Assembly (NCBI GenBank): GCA_023395255.1
Contig: JAEWZN010000007.1
Coordinates: forward strand, 62,001 to 126,000
Source: Deferribacteres bacterium
Lineage (GTDB): Bacteria > Chrysiogenota > Deferribacteres > Deferribacterales > Geovibrionaceae
Direction: 5' to 3'
DNA length: 64,000 nucleotides
In this document: one piece after another, positions 40,413 to 49,300 of the stretch
How the letters are laid out: each line of letters begins with the position of its first letter
Numbering within the stretch: the stretch's first letter is position 1
Made by a program: the position numbers and the translations under genes
Notes under the pieces: generated by a model
What the model was told of the DNA's origin: nothing
The model's input: only the letters and a program-made list of their open reading frames with translations
Database searches by the model: none

Positions 40413-42425
40413 TTAAATTTTCATTTTAAGCTTGGCGTAGTATGTTCTTCCCGCCTGCGGCAGACCGTATGAGAGCTCGTACTCCTCATCCGCCACATTT
40501 TCAACGCCGACCTCAATGAAGGTGTACTTAGCCGGAATAATCTCAGCTCTGAGATCTGCCGTCCAATAGGTGTCCAGCTCGGTGTAGCTGTAGTCGGCCT
40601 TCTGTGAATAACGTCCTTTTTCCATATTCAGTCTGCCGCCGAGAACAAACATTTTCCCTATTCTGTATGAATGATCCAGATAGAGCTTGTGTTTAGGCAC
40701 ATCGGCAACCGTATCGGAATCATCACCTTCTATGCTTTTTTTCGCATCTATGTAGGCATAAGAAACTATAGTGGTGGTATTTACGGTGAAATCACCCCCC
40801 AGCATCATCTCAACGCCTTTCATTGTCACGTCATCTATGTTATCAGAAGTCTGCGCGTCTGATGAGGCATCCGGATCACTGCCGGTGTAGGGCGCTTTAG
40901 TGTTGATTTTGTCATCAATTTTTGAATAGAAGATATTCGCCTGGAGGAGAACAGTGTCAAACAGGGACTGCTTAATACCTGCCTCATAGTTCATAGCAGT
41001 TTCTTCCTTAAGCCCGGGGTTGGCAAAATAAGTTATCTGTCCGCCGTTGTTATATGAATAACTGGAGTACAGCTCCTTCATTGAGGGGAAGCGTGTCTTA
41101 CGCGCCGCTTTCACATGGAATACGGTTTCAGAAGACATGTTGTAGATTACCGCAGCCTGCGGATTGAAAACCTTTATATCATCGTTCAGCTCATCCTTGC
41201 TGTCCGAAGAGATCGCGTTGTTCACCTCATAGCTGCCGCCGAGGCTGATAATGAACCTGCCCAGAGTAATCCTGTCTTCGACACCGGCGAAGTAAGTTTC
41301 CGCCACATCCTTTTCCCATTCTGTCATGGAGGCGTTTTTGGTGCGGTGAACATCTTTTTTGTATTGTCCGCTGAGGATAACGGTATTGATTGCTCCGGTT
41401 TTCAGCTCAGTATTGAGGATAACGCCGTTGGAGTAATCATCATAAGCGCTGTCGCACCATGAGGCGCTGAAGCACTTACTGTATGAAGCATCCTTATAAC
41501 GGTTCATCACGTTGTAGTATTCATCCCTGTAGAGCCTTGCTGTGACCGCATAGCTGTCTTTTCTCAGACTTCCGAGGAGGTAATATGTGTCCTTGTCCCA
41601 GTCTTCGTAATTCCAGTAACGCACGGGACTGTTGTTTTTACCGTTGTCCGTTTCCTTTGTGTTCGGAGGAAGCTCAAGACTGCTCTCTATATGGTTTATA
41701 CCGAAAGCGATCTCACTTCCCTTTGCGAACTCATAGCCCACTTTTCCTGTTACAGTTGCTCTCCTGTAGCCGCTGTTATCACGCAGACCGCCGTTTTCAT
41801 TGAGCTCACTGTATCCGTCCGGAAGCATGAATCCTTCCGAATCCTCATAAGCAAAGGAAATCATTCCGTATGCTTTGCCTATCTTGCTTCCAACGCCGAT
41901 TCTTGTCTGATAGGTGTTGTTGGTTCTGTACATAAGCTCAACAGCGGACTCAAAAGCCTTTTCAGGTTTCGCAGTGACAATATTGACCGCACCTCCCGCG
42001 GCGTTTGGTCCGAAGAGAACTGAACCGCCTGCTGTTTCAACTTCGATCTTGTCAATCCCGAATGTGTTGTAATTGCCCAGATCAATATAGGCTTCGTAGG
42101 GCAGGGCAACGGGAATACCGTCAAAATACACCTGAATGTATCTGTCTGAAAAACCCCTGATATTAAGACGCTTCTCCCCTTTTGAGTTGGGAGCGAAGGA
42201 TGCGGAAGGAAGCTGCTTGAGCGCTTCCGCAACACTTGAGGCCGACCCAGCCTGAATTTCTTCGGAAGTCACTTCCTGCATAGGCTTTGCATTTAGCCAT
42301 GAAGAGGAATCGGTTATCTCTATTTCCCCAAGTTTATAGATATGTTCCTCTGCCTTTGCGGCGGAACTGAATACCAGAGCCGCGCTGAGACACGCGGCGG
42401 TCAGAATTCTTTTTTGCTTGAACAT
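40413..42425 (-). CDS. TonB-dependent outer-membrane receptor
   Basis: The 670-residue protein has a signal peptide (MFKQKRILTAACLSAALVF, cut near AKA), a TonB-box-like segment (KLGEIEITD), a plug domain (VAEALKQLPSASF, LNIRGFSDRYIQVYFDGIP, IDKIEVETAGGSVLFGPNAAGGAVNIVTAKP), and a 22-strand barrel (VFHVKAARKTRFPSMKELYS). It imports a substrate across the outer membrane. The promoter carries two ModE-like boxes, pointing to molybdate, tungstate or a metal-chelate rather than iron; this is inference. It heads an operon with the membrane-NTPase and TonB genes. Confidence 0.92.
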   Translation of the reverse strand: MFKQKRILTAACLSAALVFSSAAKAEEHIYKLGEIEITDSSSWLNAKPMQEVTSEEIQAGSASSVAEALKQLPSASFAPNSKGEKRLNIRGFSDRYIQVYFDGIPVALPYEAYIDLGNYNTFGIDKIEVETAGGSVLFGPNAAGGAVNIVTAKPEKAFESAVELMYRTNNTYQTRIGVGSKIGKAYGMISFAYEDSEGFMLPDGYSELNENGGLRDNSGYRRATVTGKVGYEFAKGSEIAFGINHIESSLELPPNTKETDNGKNNSPVRYWNYEDWDKDTYYLLGSLRKDSYAVTARLYRDEYYNVMNRYKDASYSKCFSASWCDSAYDDYSNGVILNTELKTGAINTVILSGQYKKDVHRTKNASMTEWEKDVAETYFAGVEDRITLGRFIISLGGSYEVNNAISSDSKDELNDDIKVFNPQAAVIYNMSSETVFHVKAARKTRFPSMKELYSSYSYNNGGQITYFANPGLKEETAMNYEAGIKQSLFDTVLLQANIFYSKIDDKINTKAPYTGSDPDASSDAQTSDNIDDVTMKGVEMMLGGDFTVNTTTIVSYAYIDAKKSIEGDDSDTVADVPKHKLYLDHSYRIGKMFVLGGRLNMEKGRYSQKADYSYTELDTYWTADLRAEIIPAKYTFIEVGVENVADEEYELSYGLPQAGRTYYAKLKMKI

Positions 42426-42441
42426 TTCAGTTTCTCCATAT

Positions 42442-42465
42442 CGTTATTCCCCTTGGCACATAACG
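42442..42465. promoter_or_regulatory. ModE-like box 2
   Basis: CGTTAT-N12-ATAACG, the same arm sequence and spacing as I recall for the classic ModE operator of enterobacterial modA. It lies between the promoter and the receptor start. Confidence 0.6.
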
Positions 42466-42471
42466 GATATT

Positions 42472-42495
42472 CGCTATATAGATTACTATATAGCG
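42472..42495. promoter_or_regulatory. ModE-like box 1, overlapping the receptor promoter
   Basis: CGCTATATAG-ATTA-CTATATAGCG is a perfect 24-base palindrome. It fits the ModE pattern CGCTATATA-N6-TATATAGCG and covers the spacer and -10 of the promoter, so binding would repress. It is 30 bases from box 2, about three helical turns. Confidence 0.65.
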
Positions 42496-42503
42496 CAAGT
42501 CAA
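42475..42503 (-). promoter_or_regulatory. Sigma-70 promoter of the TonB receptor operon
   Basis: On the minus strand TTGACT, 17-base spacer, TATATA. The -10 lies 50 bases before the receptor ATG and inside the palindrome. Confidence 0.7.
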
Positions 42504-42549
42504 GAATAAACTGTCAGAAATTATCAAAGATTTTTAAAAAAAATGGATT

Positions 42550-43113
42550 TCAGGAGAGGAGGTGTTCCAGAAGGATCTTAACGCCTATGAGTATGAGGAT
42601 TACTCCGCCAGCGGCCTCAACCTTTTTGCCGAAACGCGCCCCGATCCTGCATCCGTAAACCGTGCCGACTACAGAGAAGGCGGCAGTGATAACCCCTATG
42701 AGGAGTGCAGGCTGAAAAATATTCACATTCACCGCAGCAAGGCTCACGCCCACAGCAAGGGCATCTATACTGGTGGCGACAGAGAGAAGAATAAGGCTGA
42801 GCCCCCTTGTGGGGTCGCCCTTGATATTCTCCTCATCATCCTCACTGAAAGCTTCCTTCACCGCCTTAAGCCCTATGGCGGAGAGAAGTCCAAAGGCCAC
42901 CCAGTGATCCCATGAGCTTATGTACCCGCTGACGCTTCTCCCCGCGAACCAGCCTATAACAGGCATAACCGCCTGAAAAAGACCGAAATGAAAGCCGAGG
43001 CGGAATATATGCCGGAAGGAGACATGGCAAAGGAGAACGCTGCACGCAATGGACACGGCGAAAGCATCCATGGACAGCCCCACGGCAATCCAGAAGACTT
43101 CGAAAAAATTCAT
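42550..43113 (-). CDS. mntP: Manganese efflux pump MntP
   Basis: The 187-residue protein has six hydrophobic helices and the MntP/YebN signature: VGLSMDAFAVSIACS (about residues 12-26) and the repeat half with SVATSIDALAVGVSLA (about residues 111-126), each with the conserved Asp used for ion transport. It exports Mn(II) and prevents manganese toxicity. The 136-base leader contains a distant inverted pair (TCAGGCGG/CCGCCTGA), but I do not see a Mn riboswitch core. Confidence 0.92.
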   Translation of the reverse strand: MNFFEVFWIAVGLSMDAFAVSIACSVLLCHVSFRHIFRLGFHFGLFQAVMPVIGWFAGRSVSGYISSWDHWVAFGLLSAIGLKAVKEAFSEDDEENIKGDPTRGLSLILLSVATSIDALAVGVSLAAVNVNIFQPALLIGVITAAFSVVGTVYGCRIGARFGKKVEAAGGVILILIGVKILLEHLLS

Positions 43114-43249
43114 ATGAACCTCACGGGATTTTGCGGTGTTAAGAATAAGACATCAGGCGGGATCTTTCAACCCCTTAAAACCGCATAAATACGGACAGAG
43201 GTATAAATAATCCGCCTGACGTTATTTAATGGAATTTAGAAAAAATCTC

Positions 43250-43693
43250 TTACCTGCGGCATTTGGGACATACGCCGAAGAGAATGTGGCTTCTGTTTTT
43301 TATCGAGTAACCGTATTTTTTTGCAATTTCATCCTGAGCATCACGGATTTTTTCATCCAGAAACTCGACCATTGCACCGCATTTTTTGCAGATCAGGTGA
43401 TCATGGGGCTCTTTTCCGATCACGCTCTCGTAGCGGACTGAACCGTCATTAAAATTGAGCTCGCGGGCTATTTCCGCCTCAACAAAGAGCCTCAGCGCGC
43501 GATACACAGTGGCATGGCCAATGCTTGAATCATGCTTTTTGAGGGCTTCGTAAAGCTCTTCTGCTGTTGTGTGTCTGCCCAGTTCAATAAAGGTTCCGAG
43601 GATGATTTCCCTCTGGCTGGTGGCGCGGAGTTTTTTTTCGGATAAATACTCAGAGAGCCTTCTCAGGGCGATGTTTTTTGTTTCTTTTTTCAT
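43250..43693 (-). CDS. fur: Fur family ferric uptake regulator
   Basis: The 147-residue protein shows the Fur winged helix (LRATSQREIILGTF, TAEELYEALKKHDSSIGHATVYRALRLF), the metal-site segment EPHDHLICKKCGAMVEF and the C-terminal CPKC zinc pair. Residues match Fur more than PerR or Zur but cannot decide fully. It lies between mntP (same strand) and the divergent feoA-like gene, so it probably controls iron uptake genes here. Confidence 0.9.
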   Translation of the reverse strand: MKKETKNIALRRLSEYLSEKKLRATSQREIILGTFIELGRHTTAEELYEALKKHDSSIGHATVYRALRLFVEAEIARELNFNDGSVRYESVIGKEPHDHLICKKCGAMVEFLDEKIRDAQDEIAKKYGYSIKNRSHILFGVCPKCRR

Positions 43694-43771
43694 AATAACA
43701 ACCGTCTTCTTGTGTATTAAGACCGCATATCAACAGTCCCTAAGAAAAACTTATTAGTTTTAGTAAAAATA

Positions 43772-43788
43772 ATCAATATTTTTTTGAT
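43772..43788. promoter_or_regulatory. ATCAA-N7-TTGAT inverted repeat between fur and feoA
   Basis: A short AT-rich palindrome in the divergent fur/feoA space. It could be an operator but does not match the 19-base Fur box clearly. Confidence 0.25.
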
Positions 43789-43849
43789 GTCTGCACCTTT
43801 GGGAAAAAGATTTTATTTTACAGGTTTTTCAGCGCTCACCATGTTCACA

Positions 43850-43877
43850 TTGACAAACTAAGTTAATGGGTTACAAT
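43850..43877 (+). promoter_or_regulatory. Sigma-70 promoter of the feoA-like gene
   Basis: Perfect TTGACA, 16-base spacer, TACAAT, 45 bases upstream of the feoA ATG. Confidence 0.65.
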
Positions 43878-43922
43878 ATAATACTATACAACTGGGTTTT
43901 GAGCCTTTTCCGGGGTGTTTAT

Positions 43923-44207
43923 ATGTGCAGCAATTTTATTGGCGGTGAAGAGAGCGTATCTCTCTCCGATGTCAGAAAGGGAGAAAGATGCGAGATCGCA
44001 GGATTCTGTAAATGCTGCGACAGGCAGTCCGTGCGCAGGCTCATAGACTACGGCTTCATAAAGGGGCGCACCCTCGAAGTGATAGAAGATGCCGGAGACG
44101 GGAACATCACAGTGGATCTCGAAGGGAACAGGCTCTGCATATGCGGCAGCCTCTCCAGTAAGATAACCATAACCCCGTGCAGACACAGGCACGGCAGACA
44201 CAGATAA
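43923..44207 (+). CDS. feoA: FeoA-domain protein
   Basis: I use the ATG at 43923 (94 residues). The domain reads VSLSDVRKGERCEIAGF, RLIDYGFIKGRTLEVIED and ITVDLEGNRLCICGSLSSKI, the SH3-like FeoA pattern. An unusual CKCC pair sits in the first loop, and the C-terminus is His/Arg-rich (CRHRHGRHR), perhaps binding metal. FeoA normally associates with the FeoB iron(II) permease, but no feoB follows here. The next gene, ten bases on, encodes a Cys-rich FeoB-associated type protein. Confidence 0.85.
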   Translation: MCSNFIGGEESVSLSDVRKGERCEIAGFCKCCDRQSVRRLIDYGFIKGRTLEVIEDAGDGNITVDLEGNRLCICGSLSSKITITPCRHRHGRHR

Positions 44208-44217
44208 GAAGGAAAAA

Positions 44218-44391
44218 ATGGCAGATATAATAATCACGGCTGCAATTGTGACAGCGGCAGTCTTTTACCTCTACAGACACTACACAAAGCCCGCAGACGG
44301 ATGCGGCGGCTCCTGCGGAGGCTGTTCAGCAGCCAGAAGCGGATGCAGCGCCGCCGAAACGGCAGGAAAAATAAGCTCCGGCGGCAGATAG
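44218..44391 (+). CDS. FeoB-associated Cys-rich small membrane protein
   Basis: The 57-residue frame has RBS AAGGA, one N-terminal membrane helix (IIITAAIVTAAVFYLY), then a glycine/cysteine-rich tail DGCGGSCGGCSAARSGC. This matches the small Cys-rich membrane proteins found beside feoB in many bacteria. It follows feoA by ten bases and abuts the convergent DUF2917 gene with no gap. Confidence 0.75.
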   Translation: MADIIITAAIVTAAVFYLYRHYTKPADGCGGSCGGCSAARSGCSAAETAGKISSGGR

Positions 44392-44616
44392 CTATCTCAC
44401 ATCCATAGTAAACAGAGAATCGTCCATTCCCTGAATCACCAGTGCGTCCACAGGGCGGAGGCTGATTTTCTGTCCGCAGGCAACCATAACATCACCCTGT
44501 CTGGTTCCTGTTATCCACAGCTTCCCTTTCTCACAGGACAGATTCGCGCTTTTTGCACCGTTTACAGACATCATTTTGTTCTTTCCCAGAGTCATCTTAA
44601 AGCTTTTCACGCTCAT
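44392..44616 (-). CDS. DUF2917 family protein
   Basis: The 74-residue protein fits the DUF2917 pattern: ANLSCEKGKLWITGTRQGDVMVACGQKISL and VDALVIQGMDDSLFTM, a small beta-rich fold. Function is unknown. An RBS-like AGGAGGG precedes the ATG by seven bases. It is convergent with, and directly abuts, the Cys-rich gene. Confidence 0.75.
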   Translation of the reverse strand: MSVKSFKMTLGKNKMMSVNGAKSANLSCEKGKLWITGTRQGDVMVACGQKISLRPVDALVIQGMDDSLFTMDVR

Positions 44617-44670
44617 CCCTACGCCCTCCTGATATATTTTTATCTTTACCGTGAAGAATAAATATAATAA

Positions 44671-44721
44671 AACTGTACATAATAACAGTTACAGTTTTTT
44701 TGAAATGTATACATAACAGTT
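44671..44721. promoter_or_regulatory. Repeated ACAGTT sites upstream of the MocR gene
   Basis: AACTGT-N8-ACAGTT (44671-44690) is an inverted repeat, and further direct ACAGTT copies start at 44691 and 44716. MocR regulators commonly bind such mixed direct and inverted repeats at their own promoters. Confidence 0.45.
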
Positions 44722-44738
44722 TTGCAGCGAGGCAGATT

Positions 44739-46166
44739 ATGGAGCAGCAGAGTATTTATAAATATGAAGAAGTTCAGGAACTGATAAAGAAAATCATCTC
44801 CGAAAACGGGCTGAAAGCCGGTGATAAAGTTCCCTCCATAAGGAAAATGAGCACAGATACATCATTGAGCGTTTCAACCATTATGAAGGCCTATGTTGAG
44901 CTTGAGCATCAGGGCGTGCTTGAATCCCGCCCTCAGTCGGGCTTTTACGTATCTGCCGACAATTCCATACCCAGCCTTGAAATATCTGCTGAAAAAAGAA
45001 TAACCGTCGCCCGTGTGGACAAGTTCAGCATGATATACAGCGTCTGCAACGCCATGGCCGACAAGCGGCTCATACAGTTCGGCGGGGCTTCCCCCTGCCT
45101 TTCTATGCTCCCTTCCGCTGAACTTTCCAAGACGCTCAAACACATCCTCAACCATAACCAGGACTTTAACTCCTTTGAAATATTCAGGGGAAATGCGCAG
45201 CTCCGCAGCTGCATATCCATGCAGATGCTTTCCGCCGGGCTGGAAATTTCCCCCAATGAGATAATAATCACAACCGGGGCGACAGAAAGCCTCAGCCACA
45301 TACTCCATGTTCTTTTCAAACCGGGGGACTGCATTGTCACGGAATCACCCCTCCACTTCGGGCATCTGCACACGCTTGAATCCATGGGGATATACGTCAT
45401 AGAGATCCCTTCACGCCCTGATCAGGGCATGGACCCGGACAGGCTTAAGGACACGCTGGACAGATATGATGCAAAAGCCCTGCTTATTCAGCCCAATTTC
45501 AGCAACCCCATGGGCGGAATGATTTCAGATGAGGACAAGAAGAGAATTGTGGAAATCTGCGCCGCAAAAGGCGTGCCCATTATTGAGGATGATGTTTACG
45601 GCGAACTCTGCCATGAGGGGCACAGACCCAGATGTCTGTCATCTTTTGACAAAACCGGAAATGTGATCTACATCGCCTCCTTCACAAAAACAATCTCCCC
45701 CTCGTTCAGGGTCGGCTGGGTATGCCCCGGCAGATACTACAAGGAGGTGATGGACAAGAAGATCTCCTCCGTGCTGGATACATCGCGTCTGCTCCAGCTT
45801 ACGCTAGCAGATTATCTGCTCTCCGGTAAATTCAGCAGGTATCTGAACAGGGTCAGGAGGATGTACCGCAGTCAGGTTGCCGCATACCGCTCATACGTAA
45901 GCGAGTTTTTCCCCGCAGGGACAAGGGTCTCCAATCCAAAAGGAGGCTATATCCTCTGGATGGAACTGCCGGAAGCGGTTGATTCCTTCCGGCTTTATGA
46001 AGAGGCAATGAAAGAGGGGATAGGCATAGTGCCGGGGTTTCTGTTCACCGCACAGGACAGGTACAGAAACTTCATCCGCCTTAACTGCGGCAGCCCGCTG
46101 GATAAGAAACACATAGAAGCCCTGCGCAAACTCGGCTCCATGGCTGTCAGGCTGGCAGAAGGCTGA
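44739..46166 (+). CDS. MocR-type regulator (GntR helix-turn-helix with aminotransferase domain)
   Basis: I use the ATG at 44739 with GAGG upstream; the frame extends to a TTG at 44700. The 475-residue protein has a GntR winged helix (GDKVPSIRKMSTDTSLSVSTIMKAYVELEHQGVLESRPQSG) joined to a fold-type I aminotransferase-like domain with NPMGG (PNFSNPMGG), EDDVYGEL, and the PLP lysine in ASFTKTISPSFRVGW. Such proteins usually regulate by binding PLP-amino acid adducts. The target may be the downstream RND operon, but that gene is convergent, so this is uncertain. Confidence 0.9.
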   Translation: MEQQSIYKYEEVQELIKKIISENGLKAGDKVPSIRKMSTDTSLSVSTIMKAYVELEHQGVLESRPQSGFYVSADNSIPSLEISAEKRITVARVDKFSMIYSVCNAMADKRLIQFGGASPCLSMLPSAELSKTLKHILNHNQDFNSFEIFRGNAQLRSCISMQMLSAGLEISPNEIIITTGATESLSHILHVLFKPGDCIVTESPLHFGHLHTLESMGIYVIEIPSRPDQGMDPDRLKDTLDRYDAKALLIQPNFSNPMGGMISDEDKKRIVEICAAKGVPIIEDDVYGELCHEGHRPRCLSSFDKTGNVIYIASFTKTISPSFRVGWVCPGRYYKEVMDKKISSVLDTSRLLQLTLADYLLSGKFSRYLNRVRRMYRSQVAAYRSYVSEFFPAGTRVSNPKGGYILWMELPEAVDSFRLYEEAMKEGIGIVPGFLFTAQDRYRNFIRLNCGSPLDKKHIEALRKLGSMAVRLAEG

Positions 46167-46263
46167 AAGCCTGAATCAGGCTCCGGTGAGCGAAGCCGCA
46201 TTCATTACATTACGGTACTTCCAGGACAGAGACTCTTCGCATACGCTCATAGTGACCTTTACG

Positions 46264-46295
46264 GCGTGTCATCCTGAACGCAGTGAAGGATCTCA
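46264..46295. repeat. Interspersed repeat of the GTCATCCTGAACGCAGTGAAGGATCT type
   Basis: The segment reads GTGTCATCCTGAACGCAG followed by TGAAGGATCTCA. It resembles a palindromic repeat family seen in many bacterial genomes. It lies in the 192-base space after the MocR gene. Confidence 0.5.
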
Positions 46296-46345
46296 TGCTG
46301 CTCAGACCCCAAGGTTCAAACAGTTCCAAGGACGGTTTCAACAAA

Positions 46346-46370
46346 AAGAAAGCCTTAATCAGGCTTTCTT
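46346..46370 (-). terminator. Terminator overlapping the RND permease stop
   Basis: On the minus strand AAGAAAGCC and GGCTTTCTT form a stem around a seven-base loop, followed by T residues. The left arm includes the last codons and the stop. Confidence 0.65.
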
Positions 46371-49300
46371 CCTTCTGAAAATCCCCGTCGAAGCATAAGA
46401 GTACAGAACAGGAACAACAATCAGCGTGAGCACCGTAGCGAACGAAAGCCCGAATATGATTGCAACCGCCATTGAGCTCCACCATTCCGCAGTTTCAGAC
46501 CCAATCTCCCACGCGAGCCTGCGGAAGCTGAAGCTTACTCCGGTCGCCATCGGCAGCATGCCGAGGATTGTGGTCACGGCTGTCAGAAGCACAGGACGGA
46601 GACGTGTTCTGCCCGCTGTGCGTATGGCCTGATCCGGCTCCATGCCGGATGCTCTCAGCTGGTTTGCGTAATCTATAAGGACAATGGCATTGTTCACCAC
46701 TACCCCGGCGAGGGAGATGACACCCACCCCGGTCATAATTATTCCGAAAGGCATACGCATAATCAGCAGACCCATAAGCACACCTGAGAGCGAAAGCACC
46801 ACTGAGGTAAGCACGATCCCCGACTGGCGTATGGAGTTAAACTGAGTCACAAGCACCAGAGCAATCATAAAAAGCGCTATAATAAAGGCCTTTTCGAGGA
46901 AAGCCGTTGCCTTCTGCTGCTCCTCCTGCTCGCCGGAATATTTTATGCTGTAGCCGTTTGGCAGTTCTATTTTTGCAACCTTCTGCATTATCTCCTGCAA
47001 AGCGTCGTTGCTGTTGCGTCCTTCTACACCGGCGCTGACGGTGACAACCCTTTTGCCGTCCTTACGCTTTATGGAGCCGTAGCCCGTGCCTGTTTCAACC
47101 TTTGCTATCTCAGAGAGAGGAATGGGGTTCCCGCCCGAATTAGGCACAAGCAGATTTGCTATGTCCGCCACACTGCGCCTTCTCTCCTCCGGCAGGCGGG
47201 CAACTATATCGTACTCGTCGTCCCCTTCCCGGTAAACGCCAAGCTTGTAGCCGCCTATTGCGGCCTTTAAAGTATAGGAAATATCCGCAGTGGAAAGACC
47301 GAGAAGAGCGGCCTTTTCCCTGTCCACACGTACACTTATCTCAGGTTTTGACTTAACAAGGTTATCCTTGAGATCCACTATTCCGTAGACCTCCTTCACC
47401 TCAGCCTTCACCTGATTTGTAAGACGCTCAAGGACGCTCACGTCCTCCCCGCCTATCTCTATGCTCACAGGGTCGCCCACGGGCGGCCCGTTTTCCTCTT
47501 TTTCCACCTTTATCTCAGCACCGGGGAAAAACTGTAGCTTTTCCCTCAGCCTGTCCAGAACATCGCTGCTTTTTCCTTCACGGTCTTCCTTTTCGTGGAA
47601 GCGGATACTCACCCGGCCGTGGTTGGAGAGTCTGCTTGAACCCTCCTCACCGCTGGGGGTTATGCCGCTGTCTGCTATGATGTATTTCACATCAGGCTCG
47701 GCCATGACCATCTGCTCCACTATGTTCACATAGCTGTCTGTCACCTCAAGCCTTGTGCCTTCCGGAGCCTTTATCCCCACATAAGCCCTTTTCGGCTGCG
47801 TATCGGGAAAGAGCTCCACACCGCTGTTGAAAGCGCCGAAGAGCATGAGTATCACAAACATTCCGCCGAAAGCTCCCAGAACGGCAGCCCATCTTCGGCG
47901 GAGGGCAAAATCAAGGCTTTTCATATACATCCGCACAAACAGGGAGTCCCTGCCGTCATCCTCATACGCCTTGTCCCTTTTTTCAGACATAAATACCGCG
48001 CATATCACAGGGTTAAACACAAGCGCCACAAAAAGCGAGGAGGTGAGGGTTATTATCAGTGTAAGGGGGAGAAACCTCATGAATTCCCCCATTATATCCG
48101 GCCAGAAAAGCATAGGCGCAAATGCGCAGAGCGTTGTCACGGTTGAGCTTATAATCGGCCAGCCCACCTCAGCAGCGGCGATGGACGCGGCAACGTTCCG
48201 CTCTTTTCCTTCCTGTATGTGGCGGTAGATGTTCTCCACAATAACTATGGCGTTATCCACAAGCATACCCAGAGCAAGGATAAGGCTGAAAAGAACAACC
48301 ATGTTCAGCGTTATGCCCATTATCTGGAGAACAGTGAAAGACAGCAGCATGGAAAAGGGTATGGCAGCAGCGACAAAAAATGAGCTCCTCTTGCCCAGAA
48401 ACATGAACAGAACAAGCACAACCAGAACAAGGCCTGACATTATATTGTTCTCAAGCTCCTCCACCATCATCCTTATATCATCCGACTGATCTTCGGTAAC
48501 GGTGAGCTGAATACCCGCAGGGACAAGTGTCCGGGCTATATCCAGAATAGCCTTAACACGGTCAGAGACCTCTATTATGTTTTCTCCGGCGCGTTTCTTT
48601 ATCTCTATGGAAACAGCCTGATCACCGTTGAGCCGTGAATAGCTTTCGCGGTCTTCAAAAGTGTCCTCCACATGGGCGACATCTTTCAGGTAAATCGGCT
48701 TGCCGTTTCTCGCCAGCAGGACAAGGTTGTCTATTATGGCCGGATCTTTAAATTCTCCGGGAATACGCAGAAGGTATTTGCCGCCGCCCATGTCCATTGT
48801 TCCGCCGGGAATATTGACGTTCTCCCGCTGAACCGCTGCGGCTATTTCGCTGAATGAGAGTCCGTAAGCGGTTAGGCGCTCCTGATCGAACACAACGCGG
48901 ATCTGCCTTTCCCGTCCGCCGTTGATGACGACCTCAAGTACACCCTGAACGCTCTCTATCTCGTCCTTGAGATCTTCGGCGACCTCTTTGAGAATATACT
49001 CCGGCACATCCCCGTGGATGGCTATCTTCATTATGGGAAACTCAGAAAGGTTAATCTCCATGATCATCGGGTCATTTTCCAGATCCGCAGGCAAATCCCC
49101 CTTGGCCTGATCAACCTTGTCACGCACCCACTGCATGGCGTTATCAATATCAGTGTCCGCGATGAACTCCACAACGATGATGGACGCGCCTTCGGAGCTT
49201 GTCGCTCTTATCTCCTTGACATTCTTGATCCCTTTCAGCTTGCGCTCAATAGGCAGAGTGATGAGGCTTTCCACATCCTCCGGAGCCACACCCTCATACT

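Noticed and set aside
43114-43249. Possible manganese (yybP-ykoY) riboswitch before mntP
   Set aside because: A distant inverted pair is present, but I could not find the conserved core loops of that riboswitch.
43772-43788. FNR-type site in the fur/feoA space
   Set aside because: The half-sites ATCAA and TTGAT are in the opposite order and spacing to the FNR consensus TTGAT-N4-ATCAA.
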